64,000 nucleotides of DNA from Antitrichia curtipendula. Its lineage: Eukaryota; Streptophyta; Bryopsida; Hypnales; Leucodontaceae. This document shows, piece by piece, positions 1 through 12,100 of this stretch; position 1 is the stretch's first letter; every line of letters starts with the position of its first letter. Below the pieces are notes generated by a model. The model was not told the origin of the DNA, searched no databases, and saw nothing but the letters and a program-made list of their open reading frames with translations. The stretch is taken from assembly GCA_951230915.1 (NCBI GenBank), contig OX579641.1, forward strand, positions 10,726,001 through 10,790,000, read 5' to 3'. The position numbers and the translations under genes were made by a program.

Positions 1-2326
1 TTGAACATTCTAGAGCGTCCGTTTTAAATTGTGAAAATTGCCAGAGTTTGGTCTGAGATGACCCTAAACCACCAAATGATGGCGGAAAGGTACCCAAAGC
101 AAATGCAAAGGTTGCAGATTCGATACTTGGCAGTGACAGGTGGTTTACTTGGCGTGAAAGCAGACTTTCTTCTTGATGGAAACCCTCGCAGTGTGTTCTT
201 CAACACGCTTGTGTCAAAAAAAACAAAAAATAAAATTGCCATAGTAACGAAATTTTGCCATTTTAACGAAATTGTCCATATTAGTTTAAAAAACCCCAGA
301 AAATTCCTTTTTTGACTGTGGCAACGGCATAGGGCACACTTGTGAGAATTGAAGGAAAATAGCGGGTAGAATTCAAAAAATATCCCGAACACTAGTTCCC
401 CATATTTAAATTTTTTTATCCTACACCAGTACAATTATTGTTTGCGTTTTTCTTCAGACGCAAGCACATGAATTCCACTGCGAGAAAACGTAATACATGG
501 CTCCGACACTTTGTCTACCACATGGCCCTGATCGAGCGACTCCGCCCGCGCGTGCCTATCAATCATGCTCTCTCAGCTTAAAAGTCCATGCCTTGGCGAA
601 GATGAAATCCATGAATTCTCCACAAGGAACCTTACCTTCACGTGCACGACGAGGAATTTCATCGACTTGGCAAATTAATTCAGAGTTAAAATAGCAAGGC
701 TAGATGGACAATTCAGACTTCAATCTTGAGCTGCCGTGGCGAGTACGTTTAATTTGAAAAAATATTCAATACCACCAATGTCAAGAGTGCAAAATGAAGT
801 TTCCATTTTAAATAATTAATTTATGAACCTGTCTGTGCAAGCCTCGATTGGGTACCAGAATCTGAAGCATGACAGCGGTACTGCGGTAAGTGATGCCTTG
901 GAAGTCCATTTATTCAATTCGAATACGTATGAGATGTCTGACATGAATCGGTAAAGCTACGTACTCCGACATCGATAGCTTAAGGTTGCTGACGTACTAG
1001 CTCAAGGTCTTTAATATACTGGGTATTGTCTCGATTCTACTGGCATGGGACCAGCTTAATTATGCCGTGGACAATGAATTGATTGCAATGTCGACGCAGA
1101 ATACCACCAGTTTCACGAATTTGACGATCAGACCAGTGGTGGTTGTGTGAATTCAATCAGTCACAGAACCTCGATCGATCGGTACATCTGTTGCTGTTTG
1201 AGATTGAAACACGTGAAACAATGAAATTCGCGGTACTCCAATATTTTGTCCGGCACCGTTCAGAACGCGCTCTGAAACATGAATCCATAGCAATCCTAGG
1301 GTTTAGACCTCCATGTATGTAGAGATATATATGTCACTATTTTGGCGCCGGAATCGTGCCAATTTATCGACTCAGGTAATTGGAGTTGTCACTTAATTCG
1401 CCTAGATTGGGATCATGAGTGGAGTGATTACACCAGAGAAGTTAAGTCCAACTACCATAAACTCAATTCCGTAGCGCAACTCTGCAAAATCACAGCTTGA
1501 ATATGGAGTAGAGCCTGAAAACGTCACGTTCGTTACATTAATTGGCTGGCGTGTTTCCACAACTCAGTCTCTTTCAGAACGCTCAAGCAAGTCTGTACCT
1601 GTCCTAGTTTTCAGAGGTTTGTGTAGATTTAAGTCACGAACAATTTTTGGTGCTTGAATAGTAAATTTAACGAAGTTACCGAGTCAAATTCCAAATAATT
1701 ATACTCAAGCTGTGAAATGTAGAGCTGCACTTCGAAATGGAGTTTTTGCAATTAACTGGATGATGGTGGTGCACGCCTTGCTCCTCGACCAACACGCGTT
1801 CCTCATGATCGTCACAAGTGGCCAGTGAGAAAACTGATCTGAATCACTTGCTACTAGCAGGCGGTGTTGGGCTGTTGGCTGCAATCAGCATCAATGATTA
1901 TAGCTTACCTCGATCGCACAAGTGCACCTCAGCATGCTTCCAAGACTTAGTTGGGAGCAAAGGTTACTTAGAATCAAGATATTAATTATATTCTATGATG
2001 TAATTAGAAAATACTCTACTGTGTTTTCTGTTACAGCAATAACTAGGCATTTCTCTCTGCTGACATAAACTTAATTCAGTTGTCCTGGGAATTCTCTTGC
2101 CGGCACCATGGTAGCTGCATGAACCGACTGCGTGACTAATTTCTGCATATTATATAAAAAGTATTTGATAGTTTCCATTAAAAAAAAGTTTCCAGTTTCC
2201 AAAGAGTATGCTTGTTGAATCCGAGCATGCAAGCGCCCCCATTCTTGCATGATGGCTTGGAGATTCGAGCTTGGTACCCATTTTCATGTCTTGTGAGCGG
2301 TTTCTCTTAGAAGAGTGACTTTTTAT
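1..2326. other. Intergenic DNA, nothing recognised
   Basis: No convincing coding region, RNA gene or repeat boundary was found on either strand. Open frames here are under about 140 codons, lack recognisable domains and overlap one another antisense. Base composition is more balanced than in the AT-rich deserts further right, so unrecognised non-coding or decayed sequence is possible. Confidence 0.5.
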
Positions 2327-3095
2327 ACTACGATGACTCGCAAAAGTAGTTGATCATCATATAAATCACTCTCATAAATTGAGAAATTGGAATTATGAAG
2401 TGAAATTTGGACATGTTGTTGTACAAAGGGGATTCTACCTTCATATGCAATTTCACTTAGAACAAACTATTTTTAGATTGATAATTATTTGAATGAAATT
2501 TTTATGTAAAAATAAACTTTTTGTAAAAAGTCAAAATGTCTCATTTCTTTTTACATAAATAAAGTACATTTTGACTAAAATTACAGGTTACAATTTCATT
2601 AATTTTGAATTTTTATTGCTTGAAATTTGACCTCAAAATTTTATCTTTTATTTATTTTTCACTTGATAAATTGCAAAAAATAAAAAATAAAAATTCAAGA
2701 TTACATCAAATAACTACATATATATCAAAAATATATATTTTTTGCAATTTATGGAGTGAAATTTTTTTAAAAGGTCTAATTTGAGGTCTAATTTCAATCA
2801 AGAAGATTTCAATCAAGAAAAATCTAAAAATTATAACATGTGATTTTAGTCAAGATGTACATTCTTCTCATAAAAAGAAATAAGAGATTTGGCTTTTCAC
2901 AAAAAGTTTATTTTTACATAGAAATTTTATTCAAATAATAATAGGTCTAAAAATAATCTATTTTAAGTGAAATTGCACATGAAGATAGTATTCCCTTTGA
3001 ACAACAATATGTTCAAATTTCACTTCATAATTATAATTTTTCAGTTTATAAGAGCGATTTATATAGTGACCAACTACTTTTGGGAGTCACTGTAG
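2327..3095. repeat. Foldback (long inverted repeat) element, about 770 bp
   Basis: The two halves are diverged reverse complements along their whole length. The left end runs CTACGATGACTCGCAAAAGT and the right end, reverse-complemented, CTACAGTGACTCCCAAAAGT. Further in, GGAATTATGAAGTGAAATTT pairs with TATAATTATGAAGTGAAATT. The centre near 2710 is A/T only. No protein is encoded. It has the form of a MITE or foldback element with arms of about 380 bp; no target duplication was resolved. Confidence 0.75.
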
Positions 3096-4481
3096 ATCTA
3101 TCATCTGTGTGATGTGGGTCTTATTCCAATTTTTGAGAGGATTTTGGACAACAAGGATCAAGGACTTTAAGATTACTCGCAATCAATTCCATAGCCTCCA
3201 TCAATAGAAGCAACTGCCATTAACTTCAATTTTGTAAAATTGGCAGTTATCCAATATAAAGCGTGCTCTCAAAAATCTACATAGGCTACTCTAGATTTAA
3301 GATCGTTATAGACAAATACATCACCATTATTGGCGCCACACTACCATCAATTTCGCAAAATTGAGTATAATGAAAGTTCTTTATCCTATTATCGGGTAGT
3401 ATGTAGTAGCGACAACCTCAATGATGGCACCCCCCAAATCGCCGGGCGGCTTATGCAAGGACAAATGAACTTTGTCGAAGGCATCAAAGTTATTCATTGT
3501 GCACAAGCCCTATCCATTGCTTGAGCCATAGTGAAAATAGTGAGACCACTACAATGAGACCACTATAATGAATCTAGCAGAGGAAAACAGTGGAAAAAAC
3601 AAGCAGTAATGCTTTGCGACCCTAAATCCTATTTCTATCTCCAGTAGCAAAGTACAAGTGCAATGGAAGGAAGGCGCAACGGAAGGTGAAGTAAAAAATT
3701 TGCAATGGAAGGCCAACGGCAAATAAGGCTAAGATTTGGAACGGAAGGAGGAAATTAAAGGTTTGCAATATCAAGAAGATAAGAATCAAAAGGTCGCTCA
3801 ACTACCACTTGTTCAATCTGAATCACGTGACATGTATTATGGCTTGACCTCGATGGATTGATAAAACTAATTGGTTTAAAAATACAAATACTGCATGACA
3901 AAGAGTCTGACGTGATTGCAAGATGTAGTGTGTGGAAACAATCAGAGAGATGGGCGGCTAAAATATTACAATAAAAGCGACAGAAATAACTTCACCAAGC
4001 ACAAACTTTTTACATGTACTTATCCGTTACGTGGAAAAGTACAGATTTTGTACAGTATTTACATATGTGATGCTCACAGATGTCTTCTGCAGAAAACAGT
4101 CGGCAAAAGTGAAACAATTGCACTGTGACTGAGCAATTAAAGGAGAAAATCACTGACAATACTGGACACACAAAGTTCAAAGTTATGACACAAGGCTATA
4201 TTACTCAGATGCAGCGCCACGGAGTCTTATTCTCTCTCAGCCAACCATGATTTGGAGATTGCTTCCAAATCCTCGCACATTCTTATTGGTATTTCTAGCA
4301 ACTTGTACGACTTTTGCACATTGTTTGATGCTGGAGCGCCAAACTTCGCTAGCTCCAAACACACTTGGTTCATACCAACTTCGAAACGAGACCAAAGTTC
4401 TTCCTTATTTCAAATACAAATGAAACCATCTGAATACCATTTGTGCATCAGTCAGTGCAATCCTCGGGTAATCCTGAGTTT
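3096..4481. other. Intergenic DNA downstream of the first F-box gene
   Basis: No gene recognised. Around 3660-3760 a short purine-rich stretch repeats the motif ACGGAAGG or ATGGAAGG several times. The last part (about 4150-4481) probably contains the 3' untranslated region of the minus-strand F-box gene, but no polyadenylation site was assigned. Confidence 0.4.
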
Positions 4482-5987
4482 CTAGAGTTTCATCTCGAAA
4501 CTGGGGTGGATTGCAAACGTGAGTGGATTCAAGCTGTAAAACCCCTCTCCACCGAATCCTTTGCCAGTGGGAGCGTCCAAAGCTTTCTGCTGCCCAGAAC
4601 GCTTGACATCATAAAGGACTCCAGAGTGATCAATGGCATTGGAAACACAAAGCTCATGCTCAGAGTATCCAACACACACATACTCCGGATAAATCTCCAA
4701 GCTCCGTCCTCCCATCTTTTTATTTCTCACAACATTTCTCAGATTCCATGACTCCACAACGAGTTCATCACCAAGCTCACTGCCATGCTCGACACCAAGC
4801 TCATCACTGCCGTGATGCTCACTGCAAATCCATTCCAATCTATCAATACAATGCTCCACTCCCCCTTCCCCATTATCCTGCTCCGAGAACACGAAAACCT
4901 CTCCCCTGTTCTCCACGAGCTGCACAATGCTGGAAGCTCGGGCAAACGGTAAGGGGTACGTCCAATTCTTCAACCACATGCCGCGGCTCAAATTGTAACG
5001 CAAGATCCCTCTCCCGGAGTCTTGATCTAGAAACGCCACACAGAAGATATAACCCTCTTTGTAAACCCCCGATTGATACTCGTTTAGAGCATAGTCAGGT
5101 CCAGGGAAGTCCCCTGTACGCTTCCATGTCCAAGTACGAGAATCAAAAAGCTCTGTAATGCGAGAGAGATTCTCATCTCCAGATTTCGAGCTTCCAGCAA
5201 CGATCAAAAGAAACGATTGTGCTTCTGGGTCTACGAGGATGTGCATGAGCACGGGGTTTCGGCGATGATTGAGAGACGGCAGGAGCTTCCATTGCTTTGT
5301 AAGAGGATTGATCACGATCAGCTTCTCCTCTGTCGATTTGGAGACGTTCATGCATATTATTCCGCGGTGGCTGCAAACAAGATACTCTTTAAATAGATCG
5401 GGGTCGGGAGCACAATACTCGGGGAGATAGTCAAGAGGTGGCAGGCGACGCCATTTCTGGAGAGACGAATCGTATCCTGCACATTGTAAAACGCCTTCTC
5501 TGATGTAGAAATGGGGAGCTGTCAATGTGAGAGCCTCAGAATAGTATTGTCTTCGTAACGAGAGGAATTCTTCTTCTTGAATGCAATCACGGAAGGGCTT
5601 CGACACGACTTTTAGTTGATATAATCGCTCGTAAGGAAGCATCGCAATCAAACGTTTCTGAATGTCGGTAGGAAGAACGTTCCAGTGAACCCTAGAATTC
5701 GAAATTCGCAGATTGCTAGGACTTCTGCCCTTCGCCCAAACTCGTCGTGCATATGCTGATAAACAAATCAAACTTAAAACGCAGTACATACACGAAATCG
5801 AAGGTGTGACTGTGTCTGCACACGGATGGCCGGTCTCGCAAGACTGCGCGTCAAGATGCGGATAGAGCTTCAAGTCGCTGAAATTGAAAATCGAAGAATC
5901 CTTGAAACTGGGACGCCACACACAATTGCCATGTGCATACTTCCCTTCGGTACGGCCATGGCCAGAGCCACCCTCTTCGCCTTCCAT
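4482..5987 (-). CDS. F-box/kelch-type protein 1 (putative SCF adaptor)
   Basis: A 501-residue protein. The frame is open a few codons further, to a TTG at 6008, but the first ATG is at 5987. An F-box lies at about residues 101-136 (WNVLPTDIQKRLIAML, then a helix ending SKPFRDCI). It is followed by kelch/beta-propeller-like blades with aromatic and WxxLP-type motifs: QKWRRLPPL, KQWKLLPSL, WTWKRTGDFPGP. F-box proteins bind SKP1 and present targets to a cullin ubiquitin ligase; the target here is unknown. Residues 1-100 are not conserved with the paralogue at 39822-41357 and include a hydrophobic run (SCMYCVLSLICLSAYA). That run could be a retained intron of about 68 bp, roughly 5754-5821, with GT and AG at its edges, so the N-terminus is uncertain. 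The body and C-terminus (FYSLNPLTFAIHPSF) match the paralogue well and no stop interrupts the frame. Confidence 0.88.
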   Translation of the reverse strand: MEGEEGGSGHGRTEGKYAHGNCVWRPSFKDSSIFNFSDLKLYPHLDAQSCETGHPCADTVTPSISCMYCVLSLICLSAYARRVWAKGRSPSNLRISNSRVHWNVLPTDIQKRLIAMLPYERLYQLKVVSKPFRDCIQEEEFLSLRRQYYSEALTLTAPHFYIREGVLQCAGYDSSLQKWRRLPPLDYLPEYCAPDPDLFKEYLVCSHRGIICMNVSKSTEEKLIVINPLTKQWKLLPSLNHRRNPVLMHILVDPEAQSFLLIVAGSSKSGDENLSRITELFDSRTWTWKRTGDFPGPDYALNEYQSGVYKEGYIFCVAFLDQDSGRGILRYNLSRGMWLKNWTYPLPFARASSIVQLVENRGEVFVFSEQDNGEGGVEHCIDRLEWICSEHHGSDELGVEHGSELGDELVVESWNLRNVVRNKKMGGRSLEIYPEYVCVGYSEHELCVSNAIDHSGVLYDVKRSGQQKALDAPTGKGFGGEGFYSLNPLTFAIHPSFEMKL

Positions 5988-6177
5988 TGCGAGCACCCGA
6001 AAGCTCAATCAAATTCAACACAACAGATGCGCTGATAATCTGTTACTGACCTAGGACTGGCCTCTCACAACCTCTTCCGAAGCGCCCTCACCCAATCTGC
6101 GATTTGGCAAGATCAAGGAGTTACAGACACACGCACTGAAATTAAACAGCAGTGCAAATGCTGTACTTCCAGTTACA

Positions 6178-7345
6178 CTGAGGTTATTTTTAGTTTGTTT
6201 TTTTGTGGCTTGACTTGCACAGACAGTTTCGAAGTACAGTAGTCGGTAGCGTGTGACTCCAAAAAACTAATTGAGTCGTGTGCACTGGTCGAGGTGCTGG
6301 AAAGTATTTTTTGTTCTTTGACTCGAAAGTGGAGACCCTACCGATATGCTTGGCCCTTGTCAAAATCTGTTAGTTACCCGGATGGAAATTTTGAGTTCAT
6401 ATTAGAACCATTGTTTTATTGGTAATTGAGGATCACAACCATTGTTTCTAAATAATTCTAAAATATAGAAAGACATAAAGTAGGCACAAACCAAACAAGC
6501 TCCAGTTGTTTATAGGCACCTAAATTTGAGGGCAAAATGAGCTGTGTCATTACCCTTCCTAGAAAGATTGAAACTCTTGGGATCTAAGGTGAATCTTTTG
6601 AGTTCATGGGACATTATTAATCAAGTTGGAATGTTCACTAGTATGTAAGCTTCAAGCATTTAAGGATTTGCATTGCAAACTATATTAGCACATTTCGTAA
6701 CTTGAATGAGCCATTAAAAATATGATTCTACTATCATCTTTCCAGTGTCATATTTTGAAGTCAAAGTTGGACTAAAGGCCCTCAAATGGGCTAGGGAGGT
6801 TAAATAAGAAACTAATCATTTTTCTAGTTATTTGCCAAAATAAAAATATGTAGTTGTGTACCCTGAGTTGACTTTCTGGTAAAATCAGTTTCATGAATTC
6901 CTTTACTGAGGATTGGATTGAAAAAATAATAGGTACTTTGGGATTTAAAATTGTCTCAATCCACAAAAACATGCGAAGAACGTGGAGACTCATGTCAATG
7001 ATAAAGAAAAACTCACAACTGTGGGCTCCTTCACAAGGTTGAAAAAGTAGTCCCTCTTCTCTCTTCCAAATTGACAAACTTTTCAACACGTGCCCTAATG
7101 TGCGGCCTACAGTTAGAAATTCTCAACCATTGGTTGAAAATTCAAACCAATCGCAAATCCACCTCTCGTGCGTTCAATACCTTATCCAAAAAACACTCAA
7201 AAACCATTGAAAAACTTGCTGCAAATCCAATATAATTCAAAGTAAGTCAACCCAACGCGATTATTCCTTGTACAACTTCCATTACTCCACCTTTGTAATT
7301 GACCAGTAAGATTCCAAGTCGGTAGATGTTGGCTACCGTCACTGC
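6178..7345. repeat. Diverged segmental duplication, copy A
   Basis: Non-coding segment starting about 190 bp upstream of the first F-box ATG. It is collinear and in the same orientation as 8172-9660. Shared blocks include AGTAGTCGG near 6239, TATAGAAAnACATAAAGTAG near 6466, TTTACTGAGGATTGGATTG near 6901 and AGTAAGATTCCAAGTCGGTA near 7305. This copy lacks the MITE found in copy B. It may hold part of the F-box promoter, so copy B could carry duplicated regulatory DNA without a gene. Confidence 0.75.
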
Positions 7346-7778
7346 TCTTTTAAGGATCTACCACGTATTGGGGGAGACCTAGAAACTAGAGATCAATGAT
7401 ATTGCATGAATAGCGGGTTTTGGAAGAACAATACCTACCACAAGCCTTCACTGCACTAGTGCAATTCTAGAAGGACAGAGAGTGCAAAAATTTTGCTCAA
7501 AATTTATTAACAAAAAACAAAACAAAAACTTGCATACGTAACACTATTAACTTGCCTAAACCATTCCCCGTTGGAGATTGTGATAATCCCTCCCTAGGTC
7601 CTCTAGAGCGAAATATTATGTACAATGCTAAGAAAAATCAGATCAGACAACCTACAACAAGGGGAAATATATCATTCTTACTATTACAATAAGTGGACTT
7701 TGAACTATATAACTTGATGCTTGCTATTCATCAAAGCATCCTTCCAAATGTATGATACTTGCAAATGGGAGCTTCTTA
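7346..7778. other. Spacer between duplication copies
   Basis: No gene or named repeat was recognised. The stretch ends in the TTA (7776-7778) that forms the left target duplication of the next MITE. Confidence 0.35.
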
Positions 7779-7980
7779 GGGCCTCCTTACACGTATTGGT
7801 GGGTGGGAGGAGTCAATAGGGTCTAAATATAGAAAGCACTCTTATGCTTCTACAATGTCTAATACACTGATATCGGTGGAACTCTCTCTCCTACTTCCAC
7901 ACTTACCAATCATTGATGGCACTGTTCTTATCTTTTAGTTGCTTTTTCTGCCCATCGGGGGCTCACGTGTAAGCTGGCCC
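7779..7980. mobile_element. PIF/Harbinger-like (Tourist-type) MITE, 202 bp, copy 1
   Basis: The element begins GGGCCTCCTTACACG and ends with the complement of GGGCCAGCTTACACG. It is flanked by TTA at 7776-7778 and 7981-7983. The 3-bp TTA duplication and GGGCC terminus match the larger Harbinger element at 17496-20960, which has GGGCC then TTTACACC. It encodes nothing and is probably a non-autonomous relative. Confidence 0.82.
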
Positions 7981-8171
7981 TTAGGAGAAGAAAGTTTAAG
8001 CTTTATATAGACATGGAGTCTCTTATTTTCCAAAACCTGTGCACCCAGATGCAATCTTTTATTTTTTATTTATTTATTTTTGAACATAGGGCCTTCCAGA
8101 TGCAATCTTTGGAGTGAGTCAGTGAGCATCTCACTGAGAATGCTGTAGTTAAAGCCATCTACACTACTACA

Positions 8172-9660
8172 GACAGGTTGTTTTTAATACTCCGCATTTT
8201 TTTGTGGCATGCGATGCCTACGGCTCCGAAAATTTGGGAGTAGCTTTTACAGTAGTCGGGGAGTTCGTGGTCGAATTATTTTAGTTTTAGTTTTTGTCTC
8301 GATGCCTGTGAACAGAGATTTCGACTCGAGACTGAGTAGAGATTCTACCGATAGTCCGATACGCTTGGCGCCTGCTGAAAACGCTGAAATCGGGAGTGTT
8401 AGTGACTCGGACGGAAATTCTTTTGAGATGTTTTTGACAATTTCATTCCAAAAAACAGATCTTTTTTCTCTTCTTCATCTAGTGTATTGGTAGGCACTAC
8501 CAAACCCCATGTAAGATTTTGGAAACAACTTGTTAGAAATTAAAAGATTGATTGCATTCACTATTATTTTACAACCATTTGTCTATTGATAATTCTAAGA
8601 TATAGAAAAACATAAAGTAGGACAAAGTGAACGTTGTCATTACTTCATACCATCTGTCTTAGAAAGATGGAAACTCTTGGGGATCTAAGATGAATCTTTT
8701 GAGTTCATGGAACATTAAATTAATAGTTGGAATGTTCACTAGTACATAAGCTTCAACCATCAGTTAGGGATTTACATTGTAAACTATATAGGTACATTTT
8801 GTAAACCTTGAGCCATTAAAAAAAATATAATTCTACCATCACCTTTCTAATGAGCTACTGTGAATTCAAAATTTGACTTAGGGGCCTGTCCACTTTTTTC
8901 TAAATACATTTGTCAAAATAAAAAATATGGAGTTGACTTTTGAGTAAAAGCAATTGCATGAACCCTTTACTGAGGATTGGATTGAGAAAATTAGGTACTT
9001 CTCGAATGAAAATCATTTCAACCTGGAGAACCACGTCAAGACTCGAGACTCATGTCAATTACAAAGAAAAAAACACTCTCAATTATTGTGATCTTCCTCA
9101 CATGAGGTTGAAAAATGAGCAAACTCTCCTTTCAAGGTCAGCTTACATGTGAGCCCGGTGGGCAGAAAAAGCAACTAAAAGACAAGAACAGTGCCACTGA
9201 TGATCGGTAAGCGAGGAAATAGGAGAGTGAATTCCACCAATATCAGTATATAAGACACGATAAAAGGAGCATAAAAGTGGTTTCTATATTTTGGCACTGT
9301 TGACTACTGCTCCCACCCACCGATGCATGTAAGGAGGCCCTCATTCTCCTCCAAATGGCCAAACTTTTCAACTTGTGCTCTCCTCATGCGCAGCCTACAA
9401 TTGGAAATTCTCAACCCAATCCCAAATCCAGGCCACACTTCAGTTGTGTGTTCGGTACCTTATCCCCAAAACAATCAACCCGCATTGAAAAACTCCGTCG
9501 AACAGGAACAGAATTCAACGGCATCCCCAAGTACCGGTTGCGTCTCCCCCAAATGGTTCTACGGACTTCTGAAGATTCCTTGGTTGAGTGCACGACTTGC
9601 ACACCTTCATACTGAACAGTAAGATTCCAAGTCGGTACACGTTGGCTGCAATCACTACAC
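8172..9660. repeat. Diverged segmental duplication, copy B, with nested MITE
   Basis: Direct counterpart of 6178-7345, split by a 206-bp MITE at 9135-9340. Without the MITE, CAAACTCTCCTTTCA joins TTCTCCTCCAAATGGCCAAA, which corresponds to the uninterrupted TTCTCTCTTCCAAATTGACA in copy A. The region has short open frames but no conserved coding signal. Confidence 0.75.
9135..9340. mobile_element. PIF/Harbinger-like MITE, 206 bp, copy 2 (inverted)
   Basis: Reverse-complement relative of the MITE at 7779-7980, sharing AGAAAAAGCAACTAAAAGA and GTAAGGAGGCCC. Its left end AGGTCAGC differs from the GGGCCAGC of copy 1 by two transitions. TCA flanks it on both sides (9132-9134 and 9341-9343). It was inserted into copy B after the segmental duplication. 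Confidence 0.8.
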
Positions 9661-9775
9661 TGAATAGTGAAATCAGGTTGTCCCACACTAATTTTTTGAC
9701 ATTCTCCACTATATCAATATGTAAAGTATTTTAGAAGGCTGTAGTAAAGTAAGAACTATGTGTATGGCATGGGTT

Positions 9776-9908
9776 GGTTCACTGTTTCATGGCTCGGAAT
9801 TAGAGATTGGCATGTGCCTCCATGTGGACAAGCATTAGTCATGAGGTAACTTCTTTGGGGTAAGGCAACCTAATTGTTAAGGCAACCCAATTTCACTATT
9901 TAGTGTAC
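9776..9908 (-). repeat. Dispersed repeat R1, copy a
   Basis: Contains TAAGGCAACCTAATTGTTAA followed by CCAATTTCACTATTTAGTG. Related copies lie at 21965-22095 and 63850-63976 (plus orientation by the convention used here) and at 49790-49895 (same orientation as this one). The shared part includes CCATGTGGACAAGC-like and GGCAACCTAATTTCACTAT-like blocks. It is probably a terminal piece of a transposon family; the ends were not defined. Confidence 0.6.
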
Positions 9909-11493
9909 TCTTTCCCATTTCTAGGGAAAGACTTGGAAGCTGGAGAGCAATGCTGGCACAGCATCATTGTACTCTTGTTGGTGGGAGTTGCTAGAGTTCT
10001 CAGATTTTTCTTATACAAAAGGGTTACAAAAACATTGTCCAATAAGAAGAATCCAAGCTTGGTAAAGAGACGGGCGGTCACGATGCAGGAAGATGCTCTT
10101 ACTTGGGCAGGGCAAGGCTGATTTTTGAGCTTCCGTGTCTATGGTGGTGGGCTGTTTTTTTGTTTTTTTTCTAGCAGTTTGTTGTTGATGTTAGACAACT
10201 CTAGCCTGTCTAGACCTGTCCCTCCATAAATGTGCCAACAATGTGAAGGCATGTAAGAATTTAATGTTCCAGATGTAAAAAAATGCTGGAGGTTTTGAAA
10301 GAGGAGGGGGGGGGCTTTGCATTGGCTGAGCCGGAGGCTTTCCTAGTGAAAGAGTGGAGATGCTCCAACATTCTTAACTAGAGATTTTACGACCCTCCCC
10401 TCATTCCAAGGAAGAGAGGTATATCCTAGTAAGATACTTGGAAGGCGACTTACAAGTTAAGTGGAGCTCTACTATTGAAGCCTAAGGTCACTTTTGTCAC
10501 ATTTTTGCCAAATATATAATTATTTAAAATTAGAGGGGTTGGCTTGGCAATTCATTTTTCTTTTCAATAAGTTATTTGGCAATTATTGGCATTAATTATT
10601 TTCTCTTAAGTTTCAGCAACCTTTCAATTAATCTTTAAGAGTTGAAACAATTTTTTTAATTGCATAGGAAAGTGATAGTCATGGCTTTCAATGAACTCAT
10701 TACTTTTTATAGTGTCCCTGCTTTACTGTAAAGTTACAAGAATGAATTTGAATTAAGTATTATTTAATGGACATGCCATGGGATCGAGTTGTATAATTAT
10801 CTTTTCTAACATTTTGAAATTGGAACTTCAAGGTTTTGAAGACAAGGTCCTAATCTCATGCATTGGGTTTAGAAAATGCACCAAGCTTGGACAATCTATT
10901 TTTCAAATGTTAATTATATTGGATAGCATCCTTGCATTAAAAAATGGTGATAGATTGTTTTTATCAATTCCTACTTGTAAGATTGTTTGCGCAAGAGACT
11001 TCTTAAGTTAGAATCATATAAAATCATAATTGCAAATCAATGTGAATCTTGAAATTTTAGAGGCCCAAATGAGAATTGCAATGGCAAATATTGCCATTGA
11101 TTACATAAATTTTGAAGAATTATAGGTCAAATGGTATAGTACAAAGCCAACACATTTAGGAATGATTTATATTAATTGATTATTGCTAGCTTCCCACTTG
11201 TAGAGTGAGAAATAAATATAACTATATACTTTGACATTTTATTTTAGGATACAAGTTTTTACGAGTTTTATTTATTTATTTGTAATTGAAATTGTGAAAT
11301 GAACACAATCGTTTTTGAAAAATATGATTGTCACAACAAAAAGACTTTAAAGTTGACATTTTTGACAACTGAGAATTAGGATAAGTTTCGTTTTGACAAT
11401 CAAAATTAGAGGAAGTTGTCATGGATAATTTTGAAAAAAAATTCAGATTTTTGCCTTGATGGAGTCGACATTTTCTAAGCCAATAAAAGTTGA
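9909..11493. other. Intergenic DNA, nothing recognised
   Basis: AT-rich, with short unconserved open frames only. A G-rich run (GGAGGGGGGGGGCTTTG) occurs near 10303-10318. A MITE-end-like motif, GGAGATGCTCCAACATTCTT, occurs near 10357, but a matching partner end was not found. Confidence 0.45.
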
Positions 11494-11699
11494 AGGTCTT
11501 CTACACTGTATAGGGATTTTAAGAGGCCCCATACTAATTAATCAACATTACACACTATGTAAATATCTACCTTTTTTGTACATCAATAGTTATTAAAGTG
11601 ACAGGGGGTTGTACATCATATTTCAAACATCTATAGTTTTTTACAATAAACCCCTTTAATTTTTTTGTCCCCTTAAAATCCCTATTCAATGTAGACCTT
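11494..11699. mobile_element. MITE with TIR AAGGTCT..TATAGGGATTTTAAG, about 206 bp
   Basis: The left end reads AAGGTCTTCTACACTGTATA followed by GGGATTTTAAG. The right end, reverse-complemented, reads AAGGTCTACATTGAATAGGG followed by ATTTTAAGGGG. The terminal inverted repeats are about 35 bp with a small gap. Nothing is coded inside and the target duplication is unresolved. Confidence 0.65.
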
Positions 11700-12100
11700 A
11701 ACCCTTGAAAAACGTGGCCTCTTATGACTAAGGTAGTCACCCAAATGCTTTGGTTATCGAACCAATAGGTGCATTCTTTGTTTCTATATTGAGCAATGAA
11801 GTCATCACCATCATTATACTCGTTGAGTCTTCAACGTCCTTCAAGGATTAAGTTAAGTTGAACCAACCCATTACTGCCACCTTCTCAATTTCGCCTTCAT
11901 GTATACCCATAGGACACATTTTCAGAGGGGAAATGTACACCACAAGTACATGAGGGCAGAATTAAAAAGGTGACGGTAATGAGTTGGTGCACTTTACTTG
12001 CACCTCACTCCTTGCAAGTCATGAACTTTGCACGACAACTTGTTGGACAATTGTCGCAAAAGCAACTGAATTGATTTGGTAAAGAGAATCTAGTGATTTT

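Noticed and set aside
9411..9686. Frames in duplication copy B around 9323-9709
   Set aside because: The frames are not preserved in copy A and the region is split by a MITE; not coding.
10357..10376. MITE-end-like motif GGAGATGCTCCAACATTCTT
   Set aside because: No matching inverted end was found within 2 kb.
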